Below, in pieces: positions 26,010-33,890 of a stretch of DNA of 64,000 bases (its first letter is position 1; the number at the start of each line of letters is the position of its first letter). The stretch comes from Giesbergeria anulus (GTDB lineage Bacteria > Pseudomonadota > Gammaproteobacteria > Burkholderiales > Burkholderiaceae_C): assembly GCF_900111115.1 (NCBI RefSeq), contig NZ_FOGD01000007.1, positions 1 to 64,000 of the forward strand, written 5' to 3'. The notes below the pieces were generated by a model. The model made no database searches, was not told where the DNA came from, and saw only the letters and a list, made by a program, of their open reading frames with translations. Position numbers and translations under genes: made by a program.

Positions 26010-27623
26010 ATGCTTACCACCTTCGCTCCCCGCTCACTTTCTATTCTCGCCCTTGCTTGCTACGCCAGCATTGCGTCTGCCCAGTCCACGCCTGTCGTGC
26101 CTACAGACCTAGTGTTGTCCAAGCCCAGTTGGACGACTGAGACCGAAGACCCCAAGTTCTTTCTGCACCAAGGCTATGCGGGCGCTATTGAAGCTATCGA
26201 CATGGCTGGTTGCGTATTCAGCCAGCCCAAGGTGCTCAAGTTTTCCACTGCCACGCCGCCAGTGACTAACTACGGCTTGGTGCTGATCGACCCCAGCGAG
26301 GCCCGCAAGCTGCCTCGTGGCGAGAATAGCATCACAATTGATTGTGCTGGAAAAAAAACTAGCTTTGTCGTGAATAACAGCTATCCAGATTTAACAAAAA
26401 CCGTAGCCCGTTTTGATGATAGTGATCGGCAGGCCATGAAACTCATAGTCACGCGCCCCCCAGCAGAGGTATCGGCCAGCCTTCGTGGCGTTACTTTCTG
26501 GGTTGCAGCATCCGTCCCCGGTAGTGTTTTTGGTGTCCCCGATCAGCAACTGTTTTTTTTGGTGCCAAAGGCTGGCGGCGGCACTGAGTGGCGGCAGTTG
26601 ACCAGCGATGTGCTGTCCGTGGCCTTCGCAAAAAACCAAAGTGCGGCAAATCCTTCGCACGAATTCCCAGTGAATTTCGGCTTCACCAAAGAAGAAATGG
26701 CCGCGATCAATGCCAAGGTGCTTTTTGCCTACCAGATCGACGGTAGTGATATTAAAGTTCTCGACTATTCTTACGACCCAAAGATCGAAACCATGATTGC
26801 TGGGAAATATGCAGAACCGGGGCGACTCCACGCTTACGAAACACTGAACAGAGTTCGGGCTATTACTGGACTTGGTTATTTTGAGCAAGATGTAGCTCTT
26901 GATAAAGCGGCGCAGGCTCATGCAGATTACGTTAAGATTAATGGTGGCGGTCAGTATTATAGCCATGATGAAGTCCCCGGTCTTCCGGGTTTCAGTGGAA
27001 TTAGTCCAAGCGATAGAGCCTTGAGCGCTGGATATTCCAGCACATTTGCAGTTGGCGAAGTTATGAGTGGAAGCAATGGCGGTAGTAATTCGTCGGTTTG
27101 GGAATTGCTCGGTGGCCCATACCACGCCTTTATTATTTTGGATAAATTTCGGTATTATGGCATTGGTTTTAATGACAATGTTTACGTTACCGATTTTGCA
27201 AACAAACCCAATAACCCTCAAAAAGTTATCGACAAAAGCACTGTTGCTATTTACCCATGTAACGACATCGTTGTCAACGTGCAATCGCAAGGATACGAAA
27301 TTCCAAGTCCATCAGTATTGAATGAAAAACAAGATTTTGGTTATAGCAGTACGGCGATTGTGTCCATCGGGCAAAAGATCACAGTTGATTCTTGGGAGTT
27401 GCGTGACGCCAGTAAAAAAATTATTCCTACTGTTGTCATGACAAAAGATAACGACACAAGAAATCTAACGAGAGAATACTTTGCCTCGCTAATTCCACTT
27501 AATCCACTTCCTCGCGTCGAGACAAGTTATACCAGCGTGCTGAAAGGTAAAAATAACGGCATTCCATTTGAGAAAACCTGCACTTGGCGCACAACGGCGT
27601 TCAGGAATTTTTGGGCGAACTAA
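26010..27623 (+). CDS. Secreted CAP (SCP/PR-1-like) domain protein
   Basis: A 537-aa protein with a signal peptide (cleavage near ASAQ, residue ~25), an unrecognised N-terminal domain (~30-260) and a CAP/SCP-like domain (~275-410): ETLNRVRAITGL, AQAHADYV, YYSHDE, FAVGEVMS, ELLGGPYHAFIIL and FRYYGIGF. The His/Glu pattern (H in SHDE, E in GEV, H in PYHAF) fits the CAP cavity. CAP proteins are extracellular, with lipid-binding or protease-like roles in different families. The gene stands alone with its own promoter and terminator, next to gene X; the second half is more AT-rich. Role unknown. Confidence 0.75.
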   Translation: MLTTFAPRSLSILALACYASIASAQSTPVVPTDLVLSKPSWTTETEDPKFFLHQGYAGAIEAIDMAGCVFSQPKVLKFSTATPPVTNYGLVLIDPSEARKLPRGENSITIDCAGKKTSFVVNNSYPDLTKTVARFDDSDRQAMKLIVTRPPAEVSASLRGVTFWVAASVPGSVFGVPDQQLFFLVPKAGGGTEWRQLTSDVLSVAFAKNQSAANPSHEFPVNFGFTKEEMAAINAKVLFAYQIDGSDIKVLDYSYDPKIETMIAGKYAEPGRLHAYETLNRVRAITGLGYFEQDVALDKAAQAHADYVKINGGGQYYSHDEVPGLPGFSGISPSDRALSAGYSSTFAVGEVMSGSNGGSNSSVWELLGGPYHAFIILDKFRYYGIGFNDNVYVTDFANKPNNPQKVIDKSTVAIYPCNDIVVNVQSQGYEIPSPSVLNEKQDFGYSSTAIVSIGQKITVDSWELRDASKKIIPTVVMTKDNDTRNLTREYFASLIPLNPLPRVETSYTSVLKGKNNGIPFEKTCTWRTTAFRNFWAN

Positions 27624-27637
27624 GCACTTTTGAAATA

Positions 27638-27664
27638 GAAAAACCGCCCGAAGGCGGTTTTTCT
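27638..27664 (+). terminator. Terminator between CAP gene and gene X
   Basis: AAAAACCGCC-cgaa-GGCGGTTTTT, T tracts on both strands, so it can serve both convergent genes. Confidence 0.8.
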
Positions 27665-27690
27665 ATTGGACATTGAGGCTGGAAATAATG

Positions 27691-29178
27691 CTAACCGCCG
27701 ACGCATGCGCCCAAAGAAATATACGACGATTCATAGCACGTTGGCCCAGAATCCTCTGGGTATTGGATGCAATATCCCGGTACCAACTGATAACCGCTGG
27801 TGGCGGTGATGCTGTAACAAGTCGCGCCAGCGGCGGCGGCGGCAGCTTCTGCACCAGATACTGTAATGCTGCCACAGCCTATAGTGATCGGCACGCACGT
27901 TGCCGCGATAGGCGTAGGCGTCGAACAAGTAGCACTGGCAGGAATCACCGAGCCATCAAGACAAGTTTTGGTTGCTGCTGCTGGAGGCGGTGTCCAGCAG
28001 GCAGCGCTGGCGGGAATCACCGAGCCATCTGGGCAGATCTGGGTAGGTGGTGGCAGCGTTGGGCAAGTATCAGTAGCCAGAACGACCGAGCCGTCAGCAC
28101 AAATCTTAGTTGGTGGTGGCAGCGCTGGGCAGGGCTGGGAAAGTGGCACTACCGAGCTGTCAGGGCAAGTTTTTGTAGGCTGCGGGCAAATTCCGCTTAG
28201 GGGCATCTCGGTTATACCGTCTGGGCAAATCTGGGTAGGATTTGGCACAATCGGGCAGGCTTGTCCAGCAGGTACCACCTTGCCATCGGGGCAAACCGTG
28301 GGCGGAGGTGCTGCGGGCGTGCAGGAAGCAACGACATTGACCCACGCCCCGTCATTACACGTTGCAGACAGCGTACCCGACACGCCGTTGTTCGATGCAA
28401 CCGAAGCTGTGCCATTGTGGGCGACACTGCCCCAGACGAAATTGCACGACTGATAGGGAGTGCTACCAGCGGGGCAACTCAATTTGGGCGGTGTTGGCGT
28501 CGTCGGTGGCGTTGGTGTTGTCGGCAGCGTCGGCGGCGCTGGTGGCGTTGGTAATGTGGGTGGCGTGGGCAGCGTCGGTGGTTTTGGCGGCGTCGGCAGC
28601 GATGGGGGCGCTGGCGTCTGCGGGGGAGCCGTGGGTGGACTATCGGCTACACACACCGTGTTCCCAAGCGAATCAGTGCTGCACTGCGGCGGGCAGGCTT
28701 GGCTAAAGAGAATGCGCGAGCCGTCCCAACAAGTTTTCAAACATAACCCGCCCTCGGGGTGGGCACCGCTGCTAACGCAAATCAAATCTTCTGGATCGCG
28801 GCAGCCGTTGCCGCCCGAAATGCCGCTGGGGTCGCCGCGTGGTTCGCGGCGGCAGTACGGGACGAAGATGCAAGCATCGACGCCGTTCGTGCCCTCCGCA
28901 AGGCAATGAGGGGGTGGGCCGCACCAAAATGGCGCTGAATCGCCTTCGTCGCGGTCGGTAATACGGGTGAGGCCCCCCGGCGCGTTGCAGCCTTCAATTG
29001 GCTTCATCTCACGCAGATCACGCATCCCTTGAGTGGAGGGATCATATGACCAACCACCATTCGGCTGTGAAGTTGGATTGAAAATGGTAGCGGGCATCGC
29101 TTGAGCGACAGCGTTGCCCGCTGTGACAAGCTGCGCGACGAGCGCAACGCTTGCAGCGAGTTTTCGTAGAAAACGCAT
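27691..29178 (-). CDS. Gene X: secreted Cys-rich repeat protein, family targeted by adjacent CRISPR
   Basis: A 495-aa protein with a signal peptide (LVTAGNAVAQA), an N-terminal Cys-rich domain, a long Pro/Thr linker (PTPP-type repeats, ~200-245), then six tandem ~22-aa units each with two Cys (such as QICPDGSVIPASAAC, KICADGSVVLATDTC, KTCLDGSVIPASATC) and a Cys-containing tail. GAGGAT precedes the ATG. The modular, disulfide-rich design suggests a surface or pilus-tip protein, perhaps for mating-pair contact; this is inference. DsbC encoded nearby could help fold it. All three spacers of the CRISPR array upstream match divergent versions of this gene. Confidence 0.7.
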   Translation of the reverse strand: MRFLRKLAASVALVAQLVTAGNAVAQAMPATIFNPTSQPNGGWSYDPSTQGMRDLREMKPIEGCNAPGGLTRITDRDEGDSAPFWCGPPPHCLAEGTNGVDACIFVPYCRREPRGDPSGISGGNGCRDPEDLICVSSGAHPEGGLCLKTCWDGSRILFSQACPPQCSTDSLGNTVCVADSPPTAPPQTPAPPSLPTPPKPPTLPTPPTLPTPPAPPTLPTTPTPPTTPTPPKLSCPAGSTPYQSCNFVWGSVAHNGTASVASNNGVSGTLSATCNDGAWVNVVASCTPAAPPPTVCPDGKVVPAGQACPIVPNPTQICPDGITEMPLSGICPQPTKTCPDSSVVPLSQPCPALPPPTKICADGSVVLATDTCPTLPPPTQICPDGSVIPASAACWTPPPAAATKTCLDGSVIPASATCSTPTPIAATCVPITIGCGSITVSGAEAAAAAAGATCYSITATSGYQLVPGYCIQYPEDSGPTCYESSYISLGACVGG

Positions 29179-29234
29179 GATTTTATCCTCCAGAATTAGA
29201 TTTCTAATCATGCCTTTTTTTTCTGGGAAATTGG

Positions 29235-29295
29235 AATCGAAAGATTCACTAAAAATGTTAGGAATCGAAAAGAAAAAACCGCCCGGAGGCGGTTT
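29235..29295. repeat. Direct repeat flanking CRISPR cassette, gene X side
   Basis: About 61 bp running from AATCGAAAGAT to GGCGGTTT, closely similar to 29677-29736 on the other side of the array. It includes a terminator hairpin. Confidence 0.7.
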
Positions 29296-29298
29296 CTC
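29270..29298 (-). terminator. Terminator of the CRISPR transcript
   Basis: AAACCGCC-tccg-GGCGGTTT followed by TTTCTTTTC on the minus strand, starting at the last base of the array. This fixes the array's direction as minus. Confidence 0.65.
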
Positions 29299-29506
29299 TT
29301 TCTAAGCTGCCTACACGGCAGGTAACACGGGGGCGCTGGCGTTTGCGGTGGCGCTGTCTTTCTAAGCTGCCTACACGGCAGAGAAGTGCGCGACTTACGC
29401 GAACTGAAGCCAATCGAATTTCTAAGCTGCCTACACGGCAGGTAACTCGGTGGCGTTGGCAACGCTGGCGGCGAGGGTTTTCTAAGCTGCCTACACGGCA
29501 GGTAAC
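29299..29506 (-). CRISPR. Type I-F-like CRISPR mini-array, 4 repeats, 3 spacers, no cas genes
   Basis: Repeats at 29299-29326, 29359-29386, 29419-29446 and 29479-29506 are 28 bp; spacers at 29327-29358, 29387-29418 and 29447-29478 are exactly 32 bp. On the minus strand each repeat has the I-F hairpin CTGCC-gtgta-GGCAG and ends CTTAGAAA. The second repeat differs only in its first six bases outside the hairpin. All three spacers match the neighbouring gene X at 23-26 of 32 bases, and the matched sites carry a CC PAM. No cas gene is in the window, so processing and interference would need host I-F proteins. Confidence 0.9.
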
Positions 29507-29621
29507 TAGACTTTTTCGAGTCTAAGCCTATGTTTTTGAAGTAATTTTTTGCTATTCCGTGTTTTTACCCTTTTGTTTGAGCCACAGCTACCTGAGCGGC
29601 GGTGACTCCGGTTGATGAAAT
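29507..29621 (-). promoter_or_regulatory. Presumed CRISPR leader
   Basis: AT-rich sequence with A tracts directly upstream (minus strand) of the first repeat, as expected for a leader. No unambiguous -35/-10 pair was found; the TTCCGCAGTTGCGG element lies at its far end. Confidence 0.4.
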
Positions 29622-29635
29622 TTCCGCAGTTGCGG
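29622..29635. promoter_or_regulatory. TTCCGCAGTTGCGG element, copy 2
   Basis: Same 14-bp element as at 17922 and 56177, here upstream of the CRISPR array. Confidence 0.6.
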
Positions 29636-29676
29636 TGAAGATGGGTAGATTAGAGCACACGGGGGTTTTAGTTATC

Positions 29677-29736
29677 AATCGAAAGATGCACGAAAAAAGC
29701 GAGGAATCGAAAAGAAAAACCGCCCGAAGGCGGTTT
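29677..29736. repeat. Direct repeat flanking CRISPR cassette, MazF side
   Basis: About 60 bp matching 29235-29295 with a few substitutions and one missing A. Its hairpin (29715-29736) is also positioned as terminator for the mazF-like gene. Confidence 0.7.
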
Positions 29737-29741
29737 GGTTT

Positions 29742-30068
29742 CTACTCAAAAATTGTTGATACTTTTGCCAGTACCTCGTCCATTATGGAATCTGGTAGCG
29801 ACTCAATCTTTCTTCCATTACGCGCAGCTAAATCAAGCACTCGTGGTTGATCGCAGCGAATAATTCCTGTAGTCTTTGTTCCTTCTAACGAAACAAAAAA
29901 TCCTAACCGACGAGCAAAATCGCCACCATTGGTAATTGGCAAAACCACAGGCAATTTTGTGGCTTGGTTAAATGCTCCGGGTGATACAACTAATACGGGG
30001 CGACTACCACTTTGCTCATGCCCAGCAGTCGGATCAAGCGACACTAAATATATGTCGCCGCGCTTCAT
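29742..30068 (-). CDS. mazF: MazF/PemK-family toxin
   Basis: A 108-aa protein starting MKRGDIYLVSLDPTAGHEQ, with SRPVLVVSP, LPITNGGDF and a QPRVLD segment: the endoribonuclease fold of MazF/PemK/ChpB. The ATG overlaps the antitoxin stop (ATGA), giving coupled translation. It would cleave mRNA when the antitoxin is lost, stabilising the plasmid. Confidence 0.9.
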   Translation of the reverse strand: MKRGDIYLVSLDPTAGHEQSGSRPVLVVSPGAFNQATKLPVVLPITNGGDFARRLGFFVSLEGTKTTGIIRCDQPRVLDLAARNGRKIESLPDSIMDEVLAKVSTIFE

Positions 30069-30322
30069 AATAACTCGCCCCCGGCAGCGGGAGCATCGAC
30101 CCATTCACGCTGATCTTCTGGTTGCGGCTGTGTATAGTCCGATCCAGCCAGCAGTTGTGCCATTGTGTAGCGCGGACGGGGTTTGGGCTTGACCAAAAGG
30201 CAGCCATGATCGACGGTCAAGCCCACCGTTGTACCGACTTGCAGATGAAGCTGCTCAAGGAGCAAAGGCGGTACGGCCAGCATGATTGAGCCGCCAACTT
30301 TGCGCAAACTGGTTGTATGCAT
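30065..30322 (-). CDS. mazE: MazE/PemI-family antitoxin
   Basis: An 85-aa protein with the SpoVT-AbrB swapped-hairpin DNA-binding motif (LRKVGGSIMLAVPP...LQVGTTVGLTVDHGCLLVKP) and an acidic, Pro-rich C-terminal tail for binding the toxin. It is the first gene of the pair, and an 18-bp inverted repeat lies 20 bp upstream. Confidence 0.9.
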   Translation of the reverse strand: MHTTSLRKVGGSIMLAVPPLLLEQLHLQVGTTVGLTVDHGCLLVKPKPRPRYTMAQLLAGSDYTQPQPEDQREWVDAPAAGGELL

Positions 30323-30342
30323 AGGGCACCCCCATTGAATTT

Positions 30343-30360
30343 GTTATATTTAAGTATAAC
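30343..30360. promoter_or_regulatory. Inverted repeat, probable MazE operator
   Basis: GTTATA-tttaag-TATAAC in the promoter region between the divergent mazEF and rpn-like genes. Autorepression by the antitoxin complex is usual for this family. Confidence 0.55.
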
Positions 30361-30375
30361 AGATACAATCGAGCC

Positions 30376-31320
30376 ATGTCCAAAGACAACGATGCCTCAT
30401 ACAAGCTACTTTTCTCATCGCCCGAACTGGTGCGCGACTTGGTTCTGGGTTTTATCCCCGACGACTGGCTGCACAGCCTAGACTACAGCACGTTGGAAAA
30501 AATGCCCGGCAGCTACGTCACCGACGACCTGCGCCACCGCGCCGACGATGTGGTTTGGCGCGTCAAGGTCGGACAGGAATGGGTCTATCTCTACATCTTG
30601 ATCGAGTTTCAGAGCAAAGTCGATCCGTGGATGGCCGTGCGCATGATGAGCTATGTGGGCCTGCTGTACCAAGACCTCATCAAGGCCAAGCAGGTGCTGC
30701 CCCATCGCAAACTGCCGCCCGTGCTACCCATCGTGCTCTACAACGGCGACGCGCCGTGGACAGCGGCCACCAACATTGCCGATTTGATTCCGAAGGTGCC
30801 GGGCTTAGTAGCGCAGTTCTTGCCCAGCATGGAGTACCTGCTGATCGCAGAAAACCACTACACTCAGGCGCACTTGGCCAAGATGCACAATCTGGTGGCG
30901 GCAGTGATGCGCTTGCAACGCCCAGACAACCAAGCGGCGGTGCTGGAACTGATCGATCATCTGAACGATTGGCTGGCCGACAACCCCGAACTGATGCGAA
31001 TTTTTGCCATCTGGATACGCGCGGTACTGTTGCGACAAAGCAAAAACGAATTGGTCTTGCCAAAGATACAAGATTTGAAGGAGTTGAAAATGACACTGGC
31101 TGCACGCTTTGAAGAATGGGCACTTGAGTCTGAGCAAAAAGGCCGCAAAGAGGGCGAAGCTCGCATCCTGCAACGCCTGCTAGTCGCCCGCTTTGGCCCG
31201 CTCTCGCAGGAAACCATTGCCACCATCGAAGGTGCCAGCACGGTGCAATTAGAGGCTTGGACGGATCGTTTTCTTGCCGCCAAAACTTTGGCGGAGGTGT
31301 TTGCTGTTCCAGCGGACTAA
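30376..31320 (+). CDS. Rpn-family recombination-promoting nuclease with DUF4351 tail
   Basis: A 314-aa protein beginning MSKDNDASYKLLFSSPELVRDL, with the PD-(D/E)XK-type core of the Rpn/transposase_31 family (RADDVVWRV, LYILIEFQS), PVVLPIVLYNG-like segment and a C-terminal DUF4351-type domain (ILQRLLVARFGPLSQ...LEAWTDRFLAAKTL, in blocks). Rpn proteins are DNA endonucleases that promote RecA-independent recombination and some limit phages. Base composition is more GC-rich than its neighbours, which suggests independent acquisition. Confidence 0.85.
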   Translation: MSKDNDASYKLLFSSPELVRDLVLGFIPDDWLHSLDYSTLEKMPGSYVTDDLRHRADDVVWRVKVGQEWVYLYILIEFQSKVDPWMAVRMMSYVGLLYQDLIKAKQVLPHRKLPPVLPIVLYNGDAPWTAATNIADLIPKVPGLVAQFLPSMEYLLIAENHYTQAHLAKMHNLVAAVMRLQRPDNQAAVLELIDHLNDWLADNPELMRIFAIWIRAVLLRQSKNELVLPKIQDLKELKMTLAARFEEWALESEQKGRKEGEARILQRLLVARFGPLSQETIATIEGASTVQLEAWTDRFLAAKTLAEVFAVPAD

Positions 31321-31350
31321 GCCTTCCCAGCACCACGGCAAAAAGCAAAA

Positions 31351-31370
31351 AGCGGCCCAATTGGGCCGCT
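31351..31370 (-). terminator. Terminator of the pil cluster
   Basis: AGCGGCCCAATTGGGCCGCT followed by TTTTTG on the minus strand, 23 bp past the pilV-like stop. The shape recalls the plasmid palindrome but the sequence differs. Confidence 0.75.
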
Positions 31371-31392
31371 CGTCGTTTCGGGCACAGCTTGC

Positions 31393-32643
31393 TCAAGGAT
31401 TGCAAAAAGCCAGCACCAGAGCCATTGCACTGCTGCCCGCAGGTTGCCCGCTAGAGCCAGTGATCGTCACGCGCCAAGAGGAATCGATGGATGCTTGGAA
31501 GCTGCCCGAATTGTTGCCGGGGTTATTCGATCCAATGATGCTGCTTGCCGATACGGCGGCAACCACGGCTGATGGCGTAAGTCCCGGCGTACAGGCTGGA
31601 GTAGGCACAACACTACCGTTCTGATAATAAGATGCCGTGCGCAAGCCGCTGCGTGCCTGCGAGACCCACTTGTTGTTGGAGCAGACCAAGGCCACGTTGG
31701 TAGTAGTGATCGCAAAATCCCGATCCTGCGAACAAGCTGCGCCTTCGGTGGCGTAGGTCAGGCCATTGCCCGGTTCCCATTTACCTGCCTTGCATTGCAG
31801 CCATACAGGGTTGCCTTCAAAGTTCCCCCACATGGCCATGCCATCAGTTGGGCAGGCAGCGCCATAGGTTGCCGTCGATTTCACATGCAAGCCACCCTTG
31901 AGGGTGACGTTGTTCATAAAATTGGGATCGCGGCTATCGCGCACGCGCAGAAAATTCCAGTATTCAGCGACACCGAAACCGAAGCGGGCGCAAACAACCC
32001 CCGCTGGAGTACCGGGAATCGGGTTCGGCGCTTTCCAGCTTGCGCCCGTGCTGACGATTTCCCCGGTGCCCCCCAGCATACTAGCCCCAGCATTGCCGCC
32101 GATACGCGAGAGCATCTTGCCAATGCCGAAGCCATCAACCTCCCCCGCAGGAGCACCAAAATCCTGCACGGGCCTGTCGGTGCAGACTAGCCCAGTGATA
32201 TTGCAATCGACCCCAGAGGGAGAGGTTTCGCAGCCAGCGGGGGTTCGATTGACGGTGATGCTGTAGCCGCCTTGGGTGAGAGATTTGTAACTGCCCACAT
32301 CAGATGCGCCTTCAATGCCCAAGTTCATTTGCCTCAGTTGCGCTACCGTTGGCCGCAACGCCTGCCCCGGCGAATTACCAAATGACAACGTGGTTCCGCC
32401 ACGGGTGATAGGCACGCCCTCTTGGTAGTCAACGTAGTGCTCAAAGACAAGAATTTCTGCGGCGGTACGAATAGCTGAGAGTGCATCCGCTTGGGCCACG
32501 GCGCGCTCACCCATGTCTTTCTGGGCCTGTTCGCGGAAGGCATACAGAGACATGATAGAGGCGATGACCAGTGCCATTGAGGCCGACAACATCAGCCAGC
32601 CGCCTTGTTTTTTCTTGGGCGTTGCATTTTGGCGCAGCAGCAT
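31393..32643 (-). CDS. pilV: PilV-like minor pilin of the thin pilus
   Basis: A 416-aa protein starting MLLRQNATPKKKQGGWLML, with a prepilin-like hydrophobic helix (residues ~17-40) after a Gly, Gly-rich and Cys-containing middle and a C-terminal receptor-like domain. In R64-type thin pili PilV is the tip adhesin that selects recipients. No shufflon repeats or Rci recombinase are seen here, and the C-terminus is fixed. GGAGA precedes the ATG. Last gene of the cluster. Confidence 0.7.
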   Translation of the reverse strand: MLLRQNATPKKKQGGWLMLSASMALVIASIMSLYAFREQAQKDMGERAVAQADALSAIRTAAEILVFEHYVDYQEGVPITRGGTTLSFGNSPGQALRPTVAQLRQMNLGIEGASDVGSYKSLTQGGYSITVNRTPAGCETSPSGVDCNITGLVCTDRPVQDFGAPAGEVDGFGIGKMLSRIGGNAGASMLGGTGEIVSTGASWKAPNPIPGTPAGVVCARFGFGVAEYWNFLRVRDSRDPNFMNNVTLKGGLHVKSTATYGAACPTDGMAMWGNFEGNPVWLQCKAGKWEPGNGLTYATEGAACSQDRDFAITTTNVALVCSNNKWVSQARSGLRTASYYQNGSVVPTPACTPGLTPSAVVAAVSASSIIGSNNPGNNSGSFQASIDSSWRVTITGSSGQPAGSSAMALVLAFCNP

Positions 32644-32712
32644 GATTTTCTCCAAAAAAAGCGCCTTGGCTTGGATGGCCAAGGCGCGGTTGTTACACCA
32701 AGCAGGGCAAAA

Positions 32713-33810
32713 TTAGTTGCTACCGACAGGGTTGACCCGCAATGGGACGAAAGAAGTTTTGCTTTCGGTGTAGGTGCCGGATTTCACCGTGGCCTTGACC
32801 GAGAAAAGCAAATCGCCGGGGGCGTCGGCGGTCACGAAAACAGAGCTGCTGTTGGGATTGATGATGAGAGCAGTCGGGCCAAGCAGTTGTGTCCATTCGT
32901 ACTGAATGCTATCGACTTGCCCCTTGGGCACCACGGCGGTAGCGGTCAGCTTGGCGGGAGCACCGGCAAACACGCTGGGTTGCTCAGTTTCAGTATTCAG
33001 CGTAAACCCGATAGGGCTGACCACAGAGGATTCGTCGGCGTTGAGCGTGACGTATGCAGTCTTGGTGACGCTATCAGCACCGTCAGTAAACTTGACCGTG
33101 ACAACAAAGACATACTTACCCGGTGTCGTGAGCAGCACCCCAGCTTCGGAATTGGTGCCCAAGGAAGTTCCAGCCTGCAAGGTGCTGGCGTTGCTGGGGG
33201 CATACAACACCTTCCAGTCGTACTCAAATTTGTAGCCATTGGACACGGGCTGAGTCGTAAGCATTGGACTGGCCCGCAGACGAATCGGTGCGGTCAACAC
33301 GGCAGGATCGAGAGCAGATGCAGCAAGCTGGAAGTCACGAACCACCGATTTTGGAATCACAGTGACAGTGAATTTTTGGACACTCTGCGAGCCGTCATCA
33401 GCGGTAGCAACACTGGAGACGTTGAAATCACCTTTGGCCGTGGGAGGAATGATGGCATTGGTTTCACAATGGGCGGTGGCAACAAAAACGCCGGTACTGC
33501 CTGGGACGGCGCGCGACGACATGGCGGCATTGGCGCAATGGGCATCAGCAATGTTCAAACTGCCCTGAGTAGCCGCCGTAGCCGCTTCGCTGGCCCACGC
33601 AACGGAGGTGATTTTGGGGCCGAAAGTTTCAACGCTGGCCGCCAAAGGGAGCGTTTGTCCAGCCATAACGGAGACAGTTGGTGTGCTAGGCGTGAGTTCA
33701 TGCTTGACGATGGTGTTTTTCGCGCCTTCCTCGCCACCACCGCCACAGGCAGCGAGAGAAGACAGCAGCAGGGCGGCGGCAGAGAGGCGGAACAGGTTGT
33801 GAGTTTTCAT
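32713..33810 (-). CDS. Putative lipoprotein in pil cluster
   Basis: A 365-aa protein with signal MKTHNLFRLSAAALLLSSLA and lipobox AAC followed by Gly-rich linker. The rest is strand-rich with Ig-like or PKD-like repeats (TVSVMAGQTLPL, GKYVFVVTVKFTDG, GDLLFSVKATV). It lies between pilS and pilV, where R64 has pilT and pilU, so it is not a core pil gene known to me; it may coat or anchor the pilus. No clear Shine-Dalgarno is seen before the ATG. Confidence 0.6.
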   Translation of the reverse strand: MKTHNLFRLSAAALLLSSLAACGGGGEEGAKNTIVKHELTPSTPTVSVMAGQTLPLAASVETFGPKITSVAWASEAATAATQGSLNIADAHCANAAMSSRAVPGSTGVFVATAHCETNAIIPPTAKGDFNVSSVATADDGSQSVQKFTVTVIPKSVVRDFQLAASALDPAVLTAPIRLRASPMLTTQPVSNGYKFEYDWKVLYAPSNASTLQAGTSLGTNSEAGVLLTTPGKYVFVVTVKFTDGADSVTKTAYVTLNADESSVVSPIGFTLNTETEQPSVFAGAPAKLTATAVVPKGQVDSIQYEWTQLLGPTALIINPNSSSVFVTADAPGDLLFSVKATVKSGTYTESKTSFVPLRVNPVGSN

Positions 33811-33890
33811 GGAGAAGGGGTGTTTGCGTTGGAAAAAATGGCGCTCGTAGGTGCCCCGCCACAATGGCTAGAGCGCCTATAAGCAACCGA

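Noticed and set aside
26391-27290. 299-codon minus-strand frame within the CAP-protein gene
   Set aside because: Antisense to a gene with signal peptide and CAP motifs; no site and no recognisable product.
29299-29506. CRISPR-associated Tn7-like transposon
   Set aside because: No tns genes, no cas genes and no atypical I-F3 repeat are present; the repeat is of the ordinary I-F kind.
32605-33882. Long + strand frame of 425 codons opposite the pil-cluster lipoprotein
   Set aside because: Antisense to a gene with signal peptide and lipobox; no domain or ribosome-binding site.
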